This document shows positions 28,598 to 38,196 of a stretch of DNA of 64,000 nucleotides, piece after piece; within the stretch, counting starts at the first letter, position 1; each line of letters opens with the position of its first letter. The notes below the pieces were generated by a model, which was given only the letters and a program-made list of their open reading frames with translations, made no database searches and was not told the origin of the DNA. The position numbers were made by a program, and so were the translations under genes. This DNA is from Methyloligella sp. (lineage in GTDB: Bacteria > Pseudomonadota > Alphaproteobacteria > Rhizobiales > HXMU1428-3): NCBI GenBank assembly GCA_021604645.1, contig BQJJ01000015.1:1-64000 (forward strand), in the 5' to 3' direction.

Positions 28598-29233
28598 ATG
28601 TTTACCGGTATAATCACAGATACAGGCACATTGGTCAGCAGAAATGCAGGTCAATTTAAAATTGCCTGCCATTATGACAAAGAGACAATCCTGTTAGGCG
28701 CATCTATCAGTTGTGATGGCTGCTGCCTAACGGTCACAGATCTGGCAAAAGCTGAGGACGGTGACACGGTTTTTAGCGTTGATGTATCACCAGAGACTTT
28801 AAAGATGACTACGCTAGAGAGCTGGCAGGTGGGGCAGAAAATAAATTTAGAACGTGCCATGAAAATGGGTGAAGAATTCGGTGGCCATATCGTCTCTGGT
28901 CATGTCGATGGTGTCGCAGAAATATTATCTAAAAAGGCCGATGGTAATTCACATAGATTTGTTTTGAAAGTGCCAGAAGACTTAAAAATTTATATAGCCA
29001 CCAAAGGCTCTGTGACCCTAAACGGTGTGTCTCTAACCGTGAATGAAGTGAACGATGATGAATTCGGCGTGGCGATCATTCCGCACACGCTTGCAGAGAC
29101 GACATGGCACTTATGCGAAGAGGGAACAAAGATGAATATTGAAATTGATGTTCTCGCCCGCTATGCCCTTAGAGCAAACTCAGTACTTAGCCAAAAGGTT
29201 CTTGGAGAACAAGAGCTCGGTAGCAAGAAATAA
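28598..29233 (+). CDS. ribE: Riboflavin synthase, alpha subunit
   Basis: Dismutates two 6,7-dimethyl-8-ribityllumazine molecules to riboflavin. The 211 residues hold two lumazine-binding repeats: MFTGIITDTGTL at 1-12, with SCDGCCLTV and VDVSPETL, and a second from about 97 (GGHIVSGHVDG, VTLNGVSLTVNEV). The stop codon TAA shares its last base with the ATG of the next gene, so translation is coupled. Function is secure. Confidence 0.96.
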   Translation: MFTGIITDTGTLVSRNAGQFKIACHYDKETILLGASISCDGCCLTVTDLAKAEDGDTVFSVDVSPETLKMTTLESWQVGQKINLERAMKMGEEFGGHIVSGHVDGVAEILSKKADGNSHRFVLKVPEDLKIYIATKGSVTLNGVSLTVNEVNDDEFGVAIIPHTLAETTWHLCEEGTKMNIEIDVLARYALRANSVLSQKVLGEQELGSKK

Positions 29234-30429
29234 TGACAATAATTAAAGATCAAAGCAACGTCTTGGAAACAATAAAAATGAATACGAGCAACTCTGGAAT
29301 CTCACCGATTGAAGACATCATAGAAGATGCACGGCGCGGTCGCATGTTTATTCTGGTCGATGCTGAAGACAGAGAAAATGAAGGGGATCTGATTATCCCT
29401 GGAGCCTTTGCAAATAGTGATGCCATTAATTTTATGGCCAAAAATGGTCGTGGACTTATTTGTCTAGCGCTCGATTCTGAGCGAGCAAATAAGTTAAACC
29501 TTGATTATATGGTGCGCCACAATCAAGCAAGAAATCAAACAGCCTTCACAGTATCCATAGAAGCAAGAGAAGGCATCAGCACAGGCATCTCAGCCCATGA
29601 CAGAGCGCACACAATTTCAGTTGCGATCAATGAAGAAACCAATGTAAATGACATAGTCTCGCCAGGGCATGTCTTTCCGTTAATCGCACGAGATGGTGGA
29701 GTACTGGTAAGGGCTGGGCACACTGAAGCTGCTGTCGATATTTCTCGTCTTGCCGGGCAAAACCCATCTGGCGTGATTTGTGAAATCATGAATGATGATG
29801 GCTCAATGGCCAGATTGCCGGATTTAATTGAGTTTGCAAAAATTCATGATCTTAAAATTGGCACGATTGAAGATCTCATAGCCTACCGCCGCGCCAATGA
29901 TAGCTTGATTTATAAAACATCTGAACAAGAGATTACGTCACCCTTTGGCGGAGAGTTTACCTGCCGGGTTTATCGCTCTAAATTAGATGGTGTTGAGCAC
30001 CTTGCTTTTATAAAAGGTGAGATTGATCCTAATGAACCAACATTGGTGCGCATGCATGGCTGCAATGTTTTACAGGACATCATCGGCATTAACAGTGAAA
30101 TGTCTGGAGCTGAAGCCGTTCAGACTTCAATGAAAATAATAGGTGAGCAGCAGTCAGGTGTTATAGTTCTAATCCGTCATGGTGAAGCCAAAAATTTAAT
30201 GGCAACCTTAACGTCAATGGACTTAACATCAAGTGACAATAACAATACAGATGGAGCCTCAGATCAAAAGAAAACAGAGCGTTTGGTCGAATATGGCTTG
30301 GGTGCGCAGATCTTATCTGACCTTGGCTTACAAAAAATTATTTTATTAAGTAACTCCAAATTACCAAAAATAATCGGCTTGGAAAGCTATAACCTTGAAA
30401 TCGTCGGGCACCGGCCATTAACTGACTAG
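29233..30429 (+). CDS. ribB: 3,4-dihydroxy-2-butanone-4-phosphate synthase with degenerate GTP cyclohydrolase II domain (RibBX type)
   Basis: The N-terminal domain (about 22-225) is a complete DHBP synthase, making the four-carbon precursor of lumazine: FILVDAEDRENEGDL, FPLIARDGGVLVRAGHTEAA. The C-terminal half (about 230-398) has the RibA fold outline (EYGLGAQILSDLGLQK) but lacks the zinc cysteines (normally CxxGDxxxSxRCDC) and most GTP-binding residues. It is therefore not expected to be a working GTP cyclohydrolase II. Such hybrids are known as RibBX. A separate ribA should exist elsewhere in the genome. The start overlaps the ribE stop by one base. Confidence 0.9.
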   Translation: MTIIKDQSNVLETIKMNTSNSGISPIEDIIEDARRGRMFILVDAEDRENEGDLIIPGAFANSDAINFMAKNGRGLICLALDSERANKLNLDYMVRHNQARNQTAFTVSIEAREGISTGISAHDRAHTISVAINEETNVNDIVSPGHVFPLIARDGGVLVRAGHTEAAVDISRLAGQNPSGVICEIMNDDGSMARLPDLIEFAKIHDLKIGTIEDLIAYRRANDSLIYKTSEQEITSPFGGEFTCRVYRSKLDGVEHLAFIKGEIDPNEPTLVRMHGCNVLQDIIGINSEMSGAEAVQTSMKIIGEQQSGVIVLIRHGEAKNLMATLTSMDLTSSDNNNTDGASDQKKTERLVEYGLGAQILSDLGLQKIILLSNSKLPKIIGLESYNLEIVGHRPLTD

Positions 30430-30590
30430 ACCTAAATAGAAGTTACGCGACGAAAATAGCTCTGTCATAATGATCTAACTTAGGTTAGAAGAGTGCAATT
30501 GTAATTTAAGCAAGCTAAAAACGAGCATCAGCTCGTGAAACCGCTCAATTCAGATCATTAAATAAGATCGTATAAAGATACTAAAAAATC

Positions 30591-31088
30591 ATGACAAATA
30601 AATCGTCAACCAAACATATCCTAATTTTAATTAGCCCTTATTATGCCGATGTAAGTGCTGAATTATTAAAAGGGGCAAAACAAACATTAGCTGAAGCAGA
30701 CGCAACTTATGAAGTGTTTGAAGTGCCTGGCGCGCTCGAAATTCCTCAAGCCTTAGGCGCCGCCATTGATAATGGGTTGTTTGATGATGAACCAGATACA
30801 TATTTTCACGGCTGCGTAGCTTTAGGTTGTGTGATTAGAGGCGAAACCACTCACTATGACATCGTAGCAAATCAACCAGCTGCTGCTTTGATGAAAACCA
30901 GCATCAGTGAATCAATCCCTCTGGGGAATGGAATTCTCACTGTTGAGAACCATGAGCAAGCTATGGTGAGAGCAAGTGTTGATCAAAAAAATAAAGGCCG
31001 TGATGCCGCAAATGCGTGCCTCAGAATTATTGAACTAACCGACGAGTTCAGTGAAATAGCTGATGATGAGGACGAGCAAAATGCCTAA
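30591..31088 (+). CDS. ribH: 6,7-dimethyl-8-ribityllumazine synthase
   Basis: Joins the DHBP and pyrimidine precursors to make lumazine. The 165 residues contain FEVPGALEIPQALG and the phosphate/catalytic segment GCVIRGETTHYDIV with the catalytic His. GNGILTVENHEQA is also typical. The C-terminus is acidic (EIADDEDEQNA). It overlaps the nusB start by 8 bases. It follows ribBX after 161 bases in which I see only a small hairpin. Confidence 0.96.
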   Translation: MTNKSSTKHILILISPYYADVSAELLKGAKQTLAEADATYEVFEVPGALEIPQALGAAIDNGLFDDEPDTYFHGCVALGCVIRGETTHYDIVANQPAAALMKTSISESIPLGNGILTVENHEQAMVRASVDQKNKGRDAANACLRIIELTDEFSEIADDEDEQNA

Positions 31089-31557
31089 TGCTGATCAGCC
31101 CGTTTCTGCTAAAAACCGTCGGTCTAGTGCAAGACTTGCAGCAGTGCAAGCGCTTTATCAAATGGATGTTGCTCAAACAGACCTGGATGAAGTGATGAAA
31201 GAGTTTGTCTCGTTTCGCTTGGGCAAAGAAGTTGAAGGCGAACATATGAGCAAAGCCGACACTGCTTTTTTCCAAGACCTGTTAGCTGGTATCGTAGAAA
31301 AGCAGCGCGAGCTAGATCCTATCATTGATACTCATTTAGCATCAAAATGGCGATTGAACCGTATCGATAGTACTTTAAGAGCGATTTTACGAGCCGGAGC
31401 CTATGAGCTAACCAGCCGAAAAGATATTCCTCACGCAGTGGTCATTAGTGAATATGTAGATGTCGCCCATGCTTTTTTTGAAAAAGATGAACCCAAAGTG
31501 GTGAACGCAGTTCTGCAAAATATTTGGAAAACAGAAAATGCAGCCGACGCCTCATAA
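31081..31557 (+). CDS. nusB: Transcription antitermination factor NusB
   Basis: Binds boxA RNA with S10 during rRNA transcription. The 158-residue all-helical protein shows SARLAAVQALYQMDVAQ, the DPIIDTHLASKWRLNRIDSTLRAILRAG region and VVISEYVDVAHAFFE. I choose the ATG at 31081, overlapping the ribH stop, because GAGG lies about 10 bases upstream. An in-frame ATG at 31063 within ribH is less well placed. The ribH-nusB overlap is typical of the order. Confidence 0.95.
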   Translation: MPNADQPVSAKNRRSSARLAAVQALYQMDVAQTDLDEVMKEFVSFRLGKEVEGEHMSKADTAFFQDLLAGIVEKQRELDPIIDTHLASKWRLNRIDSTLRAILRAGAYELTSRKDIPHAVVISEYVDVAHAFFEKDEPKVVNAVLQNIWKTENAADAS

Positions 31558-31593
31558 GAGTAAGGCAAGAACTACAAAAAATTGAGCTAGCCA

Positions 31594-31713
31594 TACGAAG
31601 AAGGAGTGATACCTCTTCGGCGGCAGGACATGACGCCAGGGGCGTCCGGTGCTTAGCACCGCCCCTCGGAGGCCCAAGCGCTATAAGCGCTTGGAATAGC
31701 CGTGAGAGAAAAA
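31594..31713 (+). repeat. Family B element, abutting thiL
   Basis: Lead TACGAAGAAGGAG, conserved GGACATG, stem GACGCC/GGCGTC (changed on both sides from the usual GGCAGC/GCTGCC), stem CGGTGC/GCACCG, conserved CCCTCGGAGGCCC, stem CCAAGCGC/GCGCTTGG, then AATAGCCGTGAGAGAAAA. The thiL ATG begins at the next base. Confidence 0.8.
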
Positions 31714-32700
31714 ATGCTAACTGAAACCAGCTTTATCGAAACCTATTTAAAACCCCTTTGCTCATCAAGGGGAAGCCTCAATTTATCTGACGACGCCGCC
31801 ATTCTAAGTCCTGATCCTCAACAAGACATCATCATATCTAAAGATATACTAATAGCAGGCCAGCATTTTTTCGAAACCGATGACTCCGAAGACATTGCTT
31901 ACAAGGCCTTGGCCGTAAATCTCTCCGACATAGCCGCAAAAGGCGCAAAACCTATTTCTTTCATGCTAGGCATCGCCTTTCCAGAAGCACCAGAAGCGAA
32001 GTGGGCAGAGAGCTTTGTTCAAGGCCTGAAAATGGCAATGCAGCAATTTGATCTAAGCTTGCTTGGAGGAGACACAACAGGTACAAAGGGGCCGTTAGTG
32101 GTCTCAATAACCATATTTGGTCAAATTGAAAAAGGCAGAATGGTAAAAAGGTCTGGTGCAAATATTGGTGACCAAATCTATGTAAGCGGAACATTGGGGG
32201 ATGCAGCTCTTGGGTTTAAATTGCGTGCAGCTAAAGAAGAAACCAAAAATTGGTCATTAAAAAACGAAGAAAAAGCTGAGCTTCTTGAAAAATATTTAAA
32301 ACCAAACCCAAGATGCGCACTTTCAAAACTTATAAAAGAATATGCCTCAAGCTCAATGGACCTTTCTGATGGGCTCGTTGCAGATCTTGAAAAATTATGC
32401 GCAGCTTCAAAACGCGGGGCGGTTATCGATTATGATCAAATCCCACTTTCAAAGCCAGCTCAAAAACTGTTCTTTGAGGATAAAGTTTTAAAGTCTCATT
32501 GTCTTGGATGGGGAGATGATTATGAAATTTTATGCACCATCCCACAAAAAGACAGTGAAACTTTCACCAAAGCCCTAAGGACAATAGAAATCCCGATGAC
32601 CAACATAGGTCAGATCGAATCTATAGAACATGGCGTAATTTATAGAAATGAAAACGGGGACGAATTGAGCCTAAAAGGACAGAAATTTAGTCATTTTTGA
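31714..32700 (+). CDS. thiL: Thiamine-monophosphate kinase
   Basis: Phosphorylates thiamine phosphate to thiamine diphosphate with ATP. The 328 residues belong to the PurM/ThiL fold: LSDDAAILSPDPQQDII, KALAVNLSDIAAKGAKP, LLGGDTTGTKGPLVVSI, SSMDLSDGLVADLEKLC and GWGDDYEILCTIP. I use the ATG at 31714. The GTG at 31702 lies inside the family B tail. The repeat tail GTGAGAG provides the only SD-like sequence. The usual nusB-thiL order is kept despite the inserted repeat. Confidence 0.95.
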   Translation: MLTETSFIETYLKPLCSSRGSLNLSDDAAILSPDPQQDIIISKDILIAGQHFFETDDSEDIAYKALAVNLSDIAAKGAKPISFMLGIAFPEAPEAKWAESFVQGLKMAMQQFDLSLLGGDTTGTKGPLVVSITIFGQIEKGRMVKRSGANIGDQIYVSGTLGDAALGFKLRAAKEETKNWSLKNEEKAELLEKYLKPNPRCALSKLIKEYASSSMDLSDGLVADLEKLCAASKRGAVIDYDQIPLSKPAQKLFFEDKVLKSHCLGWGDDYEILCTIPQKDSETFTKALRTIEIPMTNIGQIESIEHGVIYRNENGDELSLKGQKFSHF

Positions 32701-32857
32701 AATGATTAAAAAATATGCACGGAAAAATTGTCATTTTTTAGCGCTTTAGTGGCAAAGAATCCAACTTTCCCACAATTACCACCTTGTCAGAATTGAATCT
32801 TAATGCCTCAATAGCGGTGTAAAAAGAAAACGCTAAACTATATGGGGAGTTACCTAC

Positions 32858-34993
32858 ATGGACATGGTTTTATGGGGGGTCATTGGTTGCGGTGTGCTGT
32901 CAATACTATACGGGGTTTGGGCAATCCGCTCCGTACTTGCAGCAGACCCGGGCAATGAACGGATGCAAGAAATAGCTGGAGCAATTCAAGAAGGCGCTCA
33001 AGCTTATTTATCAAGACAGTATCGAACAATCTCAATAGTCGGCATCGCAATTTTTGTGTTGCTGACTTTTTTATTATCTTGGCAGGTTGCAGTAGGCTTT
33101 GCCATCGGCGCTATTATGTCAGGCGTTGCAGGTTTTATTGGAATGTTGGTTTCTGTACGGGCTAATGTGCGCACAACACAAGCCGCTAGTTTCAGTTTGG
33201 CAGCAGGTCTAAACGTTGCGTTTAAATCAGGCGCCGTAACAGGTCTTTTAGTGGCTGGTTTGGCTCTATTAGGCGTAGCTGTGTATTACCTGGTTCTTAC
33301 AACAACAATGGGATACGCCATTACAGACCGCGTTGTAATCGATAGTCTAGTCGCCTTAGGTTTTGGTGCCTCACTTATCTCAATCTTTGCTCGTCTCGGC
33401 GGCGGTATCTTCACAAAAGGTGCTGACGTTGGCGCTGACCTGGTTGGTAAAGTTGAAGCCGGTATTCCAGAGGATGATCCAAGAAACCCAGCAACCATTG
33501 CTGACAATGTAGGCGATAATGTTGGTGACTGTGCCGGCATGGCAGCTGACTTGTTTGAAACTTATGCTGTGACCTTAGTTGCAACCATGGTGTTGGCCGC
33601 GATTTATTTTGCTGGTCAAGACATTGTTGAAAACCTAATGCTCTATCCATTAGCCATTGGCGGCGTTTGTATTTTCACATCCATCATTGGCACATTCTTT
33701 GTCCGTTTAGGCGCAAATGGCTCTATTATGGGGGCGCTCTATAAAGGCTTTATCGCAACAGGAATTCTTTCTCTCATTGCTATGTATCCTTTAACAGACC
33801 ATATCATCGGTCTGGATACATCAATGACAATTGGGGAATCCACCTTTACAGGCATGGATCTATTCTATTGCGGTGCAGTTGGTCTGGCAATTACAGCCTT
33901 GATCATCGTCATCACAGAATATTACACCAGTACTGAATATCGCCCTGTGCGCAGTATCGCAAGTGCCTCTGTGACAGGTCATGGTACCAACGTTATTCAA
34001 GGTCTTGCTGTTTCATTAGAAGCAACAGCTCTACCAGCTTTGGTGATTATCATTGGTATTATCGTGGCTTATGGTTTAGCTGGCCTATTTGGTATCGCCA
34101 TTGCTGTATCAACAATGTTGGCCCTAGCCGGGTTTGTGGTGGCACTTGATGCGTTTGGTCCAGTGACAGATAACGCTGGCGGTATCGCTGAAATGGCAGA
34201 ACTACCTGAAGAAGTGCGCAACACAACTGATGCACTCGATGCAGTTGGTAACACCACAAAAGCTGTAACCAAAGGTTATGCCATTGGCTCAGCCGGTCTT
34301 GGTGCTTTGGTACTCTTTGCAGCTTACACTGAAGACTTAAAGCACTTCATCGCAAAAGCGAATGAAGCAGGTGCAACAAGCTTCTTGTATTTCAAGGATG
34401 TAACGGTCGACTTCTCACTATCAAACCCATATGTGGTTGTGGGACTTTTCTTTGGTGGCATGTTGCCGTACCTCTTTGGTGCCATGGGCATGATGGCCGT
34501 TGGCCGTGCAGGCGGTAAAGTCGTTGAAGAAGTGCGCAGGCAGTTTAAAGAACATCCTGGCATCATGGAAGGCACTGAAAAACCTGACTATGGCCGCGCT
34601 GTTGATATGCTCACCAAAGCTGCCATTAAAGAGATGATCATTCCATCACTATTGCCGATTTTGTCACCAATCATTTGTTTCTTCGCAATTGATGCGATCG
34701 CTGGCAAATCAGCGGCCTTTAGTGCCTTAGGTGCGATGCTACTTGGCGTGATTGTGAACGGGCTTTTCGTAGCTCTGTCAATGACAGCTGGTGGCGGTGC
34801 CTGGGATAACGCCAAGAAATACATCGAAGATGGTAATTTTGGTGGCAAAGGCTCAGAGGCTCACAAAGCAGCTGTAACAGGTGATACGGTTGGTGATCCA
34901 TACAAGGACACGGCTGGACCAGCTGTTAACCCAATGATTAAGATTACAAATATTGTAGCCTTGTTATTGTTAGCAATTTTGGCTCATCTCTAA
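32858..34993 (+). CDS. hppA: Membrane-bound proton-translocating pyrophosphatase
   Basis: An inner-membrane pump that couples PPi hydrolysis to proton export. The 711 residues form about 16 membrane helices. The catalytic loop motifs are [18 protein letters not shown] and [20 protein letters not shown]. The C-terminal loop holds [28 protein letters not shown] has Lys at the position that marks the K+-independent subfamily (Ala in K+-dependent enzymes). The ATG at 32858 follows GGGGAGT. It is followed by an intrinsic terminator. The gene position after thiL is typical of the group. Confidence 0.97.
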   Translation: MDMVLWGVIGCGVLSILYGVWAIRSVLAADPGNERMQEIAGAIQEGAQAYLSRQYRTISIVGIAIFVLLTFLLSWQVAVGFAIGAIMSGVAGFIGMLVSVRANVRTTQAASFSLAAGLNVAFKSGAVTGLLVAGLALLGVAVYYLVLTTTMGYAITDRVVIDSLVALGFGASLISIFARLGGGIFTKGADVGADLVGKVEAGIPEDDPRNPATIADNVGDNVGDCAGMAADLFETYAVTLVATMVLAAIYFAGQDIVENLMLYPLAIGGVCIFTSIIGTFFVRLGANGSIMGALYKGFIATGILSLIAMYPLTDHIIGLDTSMTIGESTFTGMDLFYCGAVGLAITALIIVITEYYTSTEYRPVRSIASASVTGHGTNVIQGLAVSLEATALPALVIIIGIIVAYGLAGLFGIAIAVSTMLALAGFVVALDAFGPVTDNAGGIAEMAELPEEVRNTTDALDAVGNTTKAVTKGYAIGSAGLGALVLFAAYTEDLKHFIAKANEAGATSFLYFKDVTVDFSLSNPYVVVGLFFGGMLPYLFGAMGMMAVGRAGGKVVEEVRRQFKEHPGIMEGTEKPDYGRAVDMLTKAAIKEMIIPSLLPILSPIICFFAIDAIAGKSAAFSALGAMLLGVIVNGLFVALSMTAGGGAWDNAKKYIEDGNFGGKGSEAHKAAVTGDTVGDPYKDTAGPAVNPMIKITNIVALLLLAILAHL

Positions 34994-35030
34994 ACCAAAA
35001 CAAAAGTTGAAAAAAACAAACAAAAACTTG

Positions 35031-35062
35031 AAAAGCCCTGCTTCAGCGAGCGGGGCTTTTTT
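35031..35062 (+). terminator. Intrinsic terminator of hppA
   Basis: AAAAGCCCTGCT and AGCGGGGCTTTT form a stem over a short loop, followed by TTTT. Confidence 0.8.
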
Positions 35063-35253
35063 ACCTTTAATTTCAATAAAATATCTAAAATTAACTCAAG
35101 CAGAAGATTATCAAAATCAATCAGTAAATTTCTTCAGATAAACATTAACATTTTTTTTATTTGGTTTATTCTGATTAAGGAATGTATGTAAGGGGCCTAA
35201 GATAAGAGCCACCAAGAAAATACATCAATAAGAATTGGTGAGTGGAGGAACAA

Positions 35254-37152
35254 ATGAGCAGTTATAAAGCAACCTATGATGCTTGGAAAAACAACAGTGA
35301 AGAGTTTTGGGCCAAAGAAGCTGAGAAAATCACCTGGGATAAAAGATGGGATAAAGTCTTTGATGCCAATGATGGCCCTTACGGACGCTGGTTCCCAGGC
35401 GGGAAATGTAACACATGCTTTAATGCTCTAGATCGTCATGTCGTTGATCGGCCAGGTCAAGCTGCCATCATTTACCACAGCCAAATGACAGGTGAAGTAA
35501 AAGAGATTTCTTATGAAGCTCTGCTAGGTGAAGTTGAGGCTTTTGCAAAAGTCATTCAAAACCAGGGCGTTGAAAAGGGTGATCGTGTCATCATCTATAT
35601 GCCAATGATCCCAGAAGCTGCTATTGCAATGCTGGCATGTGCTCGAATTGGCGCGGTACACTCGGTGGTGTTTGGCGGCTTTGCAGCTGAAGAATTGAGT
35701 GTTCGTATCAATGATTGCACGCCTAAATTAATCATTGCAGCATCCTGCGGCCTCGAGCCAAATCGTGTTATTGCTTATAAACCTCTCATCGACAAAGCCA
35801 TTGAAATTGCAGACCATAAAGTCTCCGGCACCATAATCTTCCAAAGAGAAGGTCAAGATCCGAGTGAAATGGGAGCAATCGACAAAGATTGGAAAACCTT
35901 AATCGATGAAGTGAAGTTAAAGGGGGAAAAAGCTGAATGCGTCTCTGTTGATGCAACAGATCCTCTTTATGTGCTTTATACATCTGGAACAACAGGTAAG
36001 CCGAAAGGTGTGGTGAGAGATCATGGCGGCCATATGGTTGCTTTGAAATGGACCATGAAAAACTTCTACGGGATTGAACCAGGTGAAGTGATGTGGGCAG
36101 CCTCTGATGTTGGCTGGGTTGTGGGGCACTCATACATTGTCTACGGCCCATTGCTCCAGGGTGCAACAACCTTAATTTTTGAAGGAAAGCCTGTGGGCAC
36201 ACCAGATGCTGGTGTCTTCTGGAAAGTCATTGAACAACATAACGTCAATGTTCTCTTTACAGCACCAACTGCCATCCGTGCCATCAAGCGCGAAGATCCA
36301 AATGGCGAGTTGATGGAAAAAGCAGACTTAACATCTTTCAGAGCTTTGTTTTTGGCAGGTGAACGTGCTGACCCAGACACCATCAATTGGTCAGCTGAAA
36401 GCCTAAAAGTTCCAGTGATCGATCATTGGTGGCAAACAGAAACCGGCTGGGCCATTACAGGCATTCCGTTCGGCCTAGAAAAATTGCCAACTAAAGTCGG
36501 CTCATCAAACTTGCCAATGCCAGGATACCAAATCGATATTTTGGATGAAGAAGGAACCATTTTGCCCGCTGGTGAAATCGGAGCAATCACGGTCAAACTA
36601 CCTTTGCCACCAGGTTGCGCGCCAACACTTTGGGGCGATACACAGCGTTATGTTGAAAGCTACTTAACTACATTTGATGGCTATTACGAAACAGCTGACG
36701 CCGGGTATATCGATGAAGATGGCTACGTTTATGTCATGGCAAGAACTGATGATGTGATCAACGTAGCTGGGCACCGCTTATCAACTGGCGGAATGGAAGA
36801 AGTTGTTGCCTCACATAAAGATGTCGCCGAATGTGCTGTTTTTGGCATGAATGATAAACTAAAGGGGCAATTGCCAATTGGTTTCATTGTGCTAAATAGC
36901 GGAGTGGTGCGCTCAACTGAAGAGATTGAGGGGGAAGTTGTAAAGTTGGTGAGGGAAAAAATTGGCCCTGTCGCAGCTTTCAAAACAGCCGTTTCAGTTA
37001 ATCGTTTGCCAAAAACACGATCTGGTAAGATTTTACGAGGTACAATGCGCAAAATCGCCAATGGTGAAGACTTTAAGTTGCCGGCCACAATCGATGATCC
37101 TGCCATTCTGGATGAAATCAAAGAGGCACTTGGCTCACGAAATATTGGTTAG
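35254..37152 (+). CDS. prpE: Propionate--CoA ligase (acyl-CoA synthetase)
   Basis: Activates propionate (or a similar short acid) to its CoA ester with ATP. The 632 residues match PrpE rather than Acs: RWFPGGKCNTCFNALDRHV, the P-loop YTSGTTGKPKGVVRDHGG, VGTPDAGVFWKVIEQ and APTAIRAIKREDP. The C-terminal KTRSGKILRGTMRK contains the catalytic Lys, normally regulated by acetylation. The ATG at 35254 has a perfect GGAGGA 7 bases upstream. A GTG at 35242 is rejected. Three family A hairpins follow. Confidence 0.92.
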   Translation: MSSYKATYDAWKNNSEEFWAKEAEKITWDKRWDKVFDANDGPYGRWFPGGKCNTCFNALDRHVVDRPGQAAIIYHSQMTGEVKEISYEALLGEVEAFAKVIQNQGVEKGDRVIIYMPMIPEAAIAMLACARIGAVHSVVFGGFAAEELSVRINDCTPKLIIAASCGLEPNRVIAYKPLIDKAIEIADHKVSGTIIFQREGQDPSEMGAIDKDWKTLIDEVKLKGEKAECVSVDATDPLYVLYTSGTTGKPKGVVRDHGGHMVALKWTMKNFYGIEPGEVMWAASDVGWVVGHSYIVYGPLLQGATTLIFEGKPVGTPDAGVFWKVIEQHNVNVLFTAPTAIRAIKREDPNGELMEKADLTSFRALFLAGERADPDTINWSAESLKVPVIDHWWQTETGWAITGIPFGLEKLPTKVGSSNLPMPGYQIDILDEEGTILPAGEIGAITVKLPLPPGCAPTLWGDTQRYVESYLTTFDGYYETADAGYIDEDGYVYVMARTDDVINVAGHRLSTGGMEEVVASHKDVAECAVFGMNDKLKGQLPIGFIVLNSGVVRSTEEIEGEVVKLVREKIGPVAAFKTAVSVNRLPKTRSGKILRGTMRKIANGEDFKLPATIDDPAILDEIKEALGSRNIG

Positions 37153-37215
37153 CGACGGTTGCTTTTGCGGATGCTAGTGGGCATCTGAAGCACAGAAATG
37201 GCAACCTGAAGGAGC
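37152..37215 (+). repeat. Family A hairpin, copy 10, with another A in its loop
   Basis: GA-variant outer stem GCGAC/GGAGC and inner stem GGTTGC/GCAACC, split in the loop after GCTT by copy 11. Confidence 0.8.
37166..37192 (+). repeat. Family A hairpin, copy 11 (nested)
   Basis: Outer stem TGC/GCA, inner stem GGATGC/GCATCT, loop TAGTGG, tail CAGAAA. It lies inside the loop of copy 10. Confidence 0.8.
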
Positions 37216-37219
37216 ACTC

Positions 37220-37251
37220 GCGACGGTTGCTTGTGGGCAACCTGAAGGAGC
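37220..37251 (+). repeat. Family A hairpin, copy 12
   Basis: GA-variant GCGAC/GGAGC with inner stem GGTTGC/GCAACC. It is the unsplit version of copy 10, five bases downstream of it, and lies 25 bases before the SDR start. Confidence 0.8.
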
Positions 37252-37276
37252 ACTAACAAAGAGTTTAGGATATTTC

Positions 37277-38092
37277 ATGCCGCTAAGTGGTAAAGTTGCA
37301 ATTGTAGCAGGTGGCGGTCAAGGCATTGGTCGCGCCACAGCTCATCGTTTCGCTCATAATGGGGCAAACATCGTCATTGCTGATAAAGATGAGGAAAATG
37401 GGCAAACAGTTGCTTCAGAACTTAAGACAGCAGGTTTCAATGCAGAGTTTATTCATTGTAACGTTGCTGAACGCCTTGATGTCTTAAATCTAATGGCCGC
37501 AACACTAGAAGCCTTTGGCCGCGTTGACATTCTCCTAAATGCAGCAGCTATTCGCGATAATAAACCTTTCGTAGATCTGACAGAAGATGAATTCAGTTCA
37601 GTAATCGACGTTAATCTGAAAGGCTCATTTTTGCTTGGTAAAACAGCGTCAAAGCAAATGATGAAACAAATTGAAGCTGAAGGCGCTGATCCTCAGCCCG
37701 GCAACATTATTTTCATCACATCCACCCACACAGTTTTAGCAGAGCCCAATGCCGTTGGTTTTTCTGTCGCGAATGGTGGGCTGGGTCAGCTAACAAAAGC
37801 GATGGCGCAAGCAATGGCCCCTTACGGCATCAGAGTGAATGCAATTGGTCCTAGCAATGTCATGACACCCATGTTGGCTGAACTTGCCAAAAATGACAAA
37901 AAGCGAAAAAAAGCATTAGAGCGCTCACCCATGGGACGGTTCGGAAATCCAACAGAAATTGCTTCCATTGCAGCGTTCCTTGCCAGCGATGATGCAAGCT
38001 ACATCACCGGCCAAACCATCTACGCCGACGGCGGCGCCCTCTCAATGAGATGCTCAAGACCTGACGAAGATGAAAGTTCTGACGAAGAATAA
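37277..38092 (+). CDS. Short-chain dehydrogenase/reductase family protein with altered active site
   Basis: A 271-residue Rossmann-fold protein. The NAD(P) motif GGGQGIGRA is at 12-20, an acidic D36 follows the second strand (NAD preference), and NAA stands at 88-90. Catalytic Ser149 is present, but the Tyr and Lys of the YxxxK motif are replaced by Phe162 and Asn166 (GFSVANGG). Normal SDR oxidoreductase chemistry is therefore unlikely. The rest of the fold (GIRVNAIGPSNVMTPM, ITGQTIYADGGAL) is intact, so a binding, regulatory or non-redox role is possible. AGGA precedes the ATG by about 8 bases. The tail is acidic. Confidence 0.88.
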   Translation: MPLSGKVAIVAGGGQGIGRATAHRFAHNGANIVIADKDEENGQTVASELKTAGFNAEFIHCNVAERLDVLNLMAATLEAFGRVDILLNAAAIRDNKPFVDLTEDEFSSVIDVNLKGSFLLGKTASKQMMKQIEAEGADPQPGNIIFITSTHTVLAEPNAVGFSVANGGLGQLTKAMAQAMAPYGIRVNAIGPSNVMTPMLAELAKNDKKRKKALERSPMGRFGNPTEIASIAAFLASDDASYITGQTIYADGGALSMRCSRPDEDESSDEE

Positions 38093-38196
38093 TTCAGTTT
38101 CAGGGCTAATTATTTAGTAAGTAGTTACAGCGTGCAAGTTATTCTGATAACAGGCTGAAAGCGTATTATAACACTTGCTTTGATAAGTCATGATTT

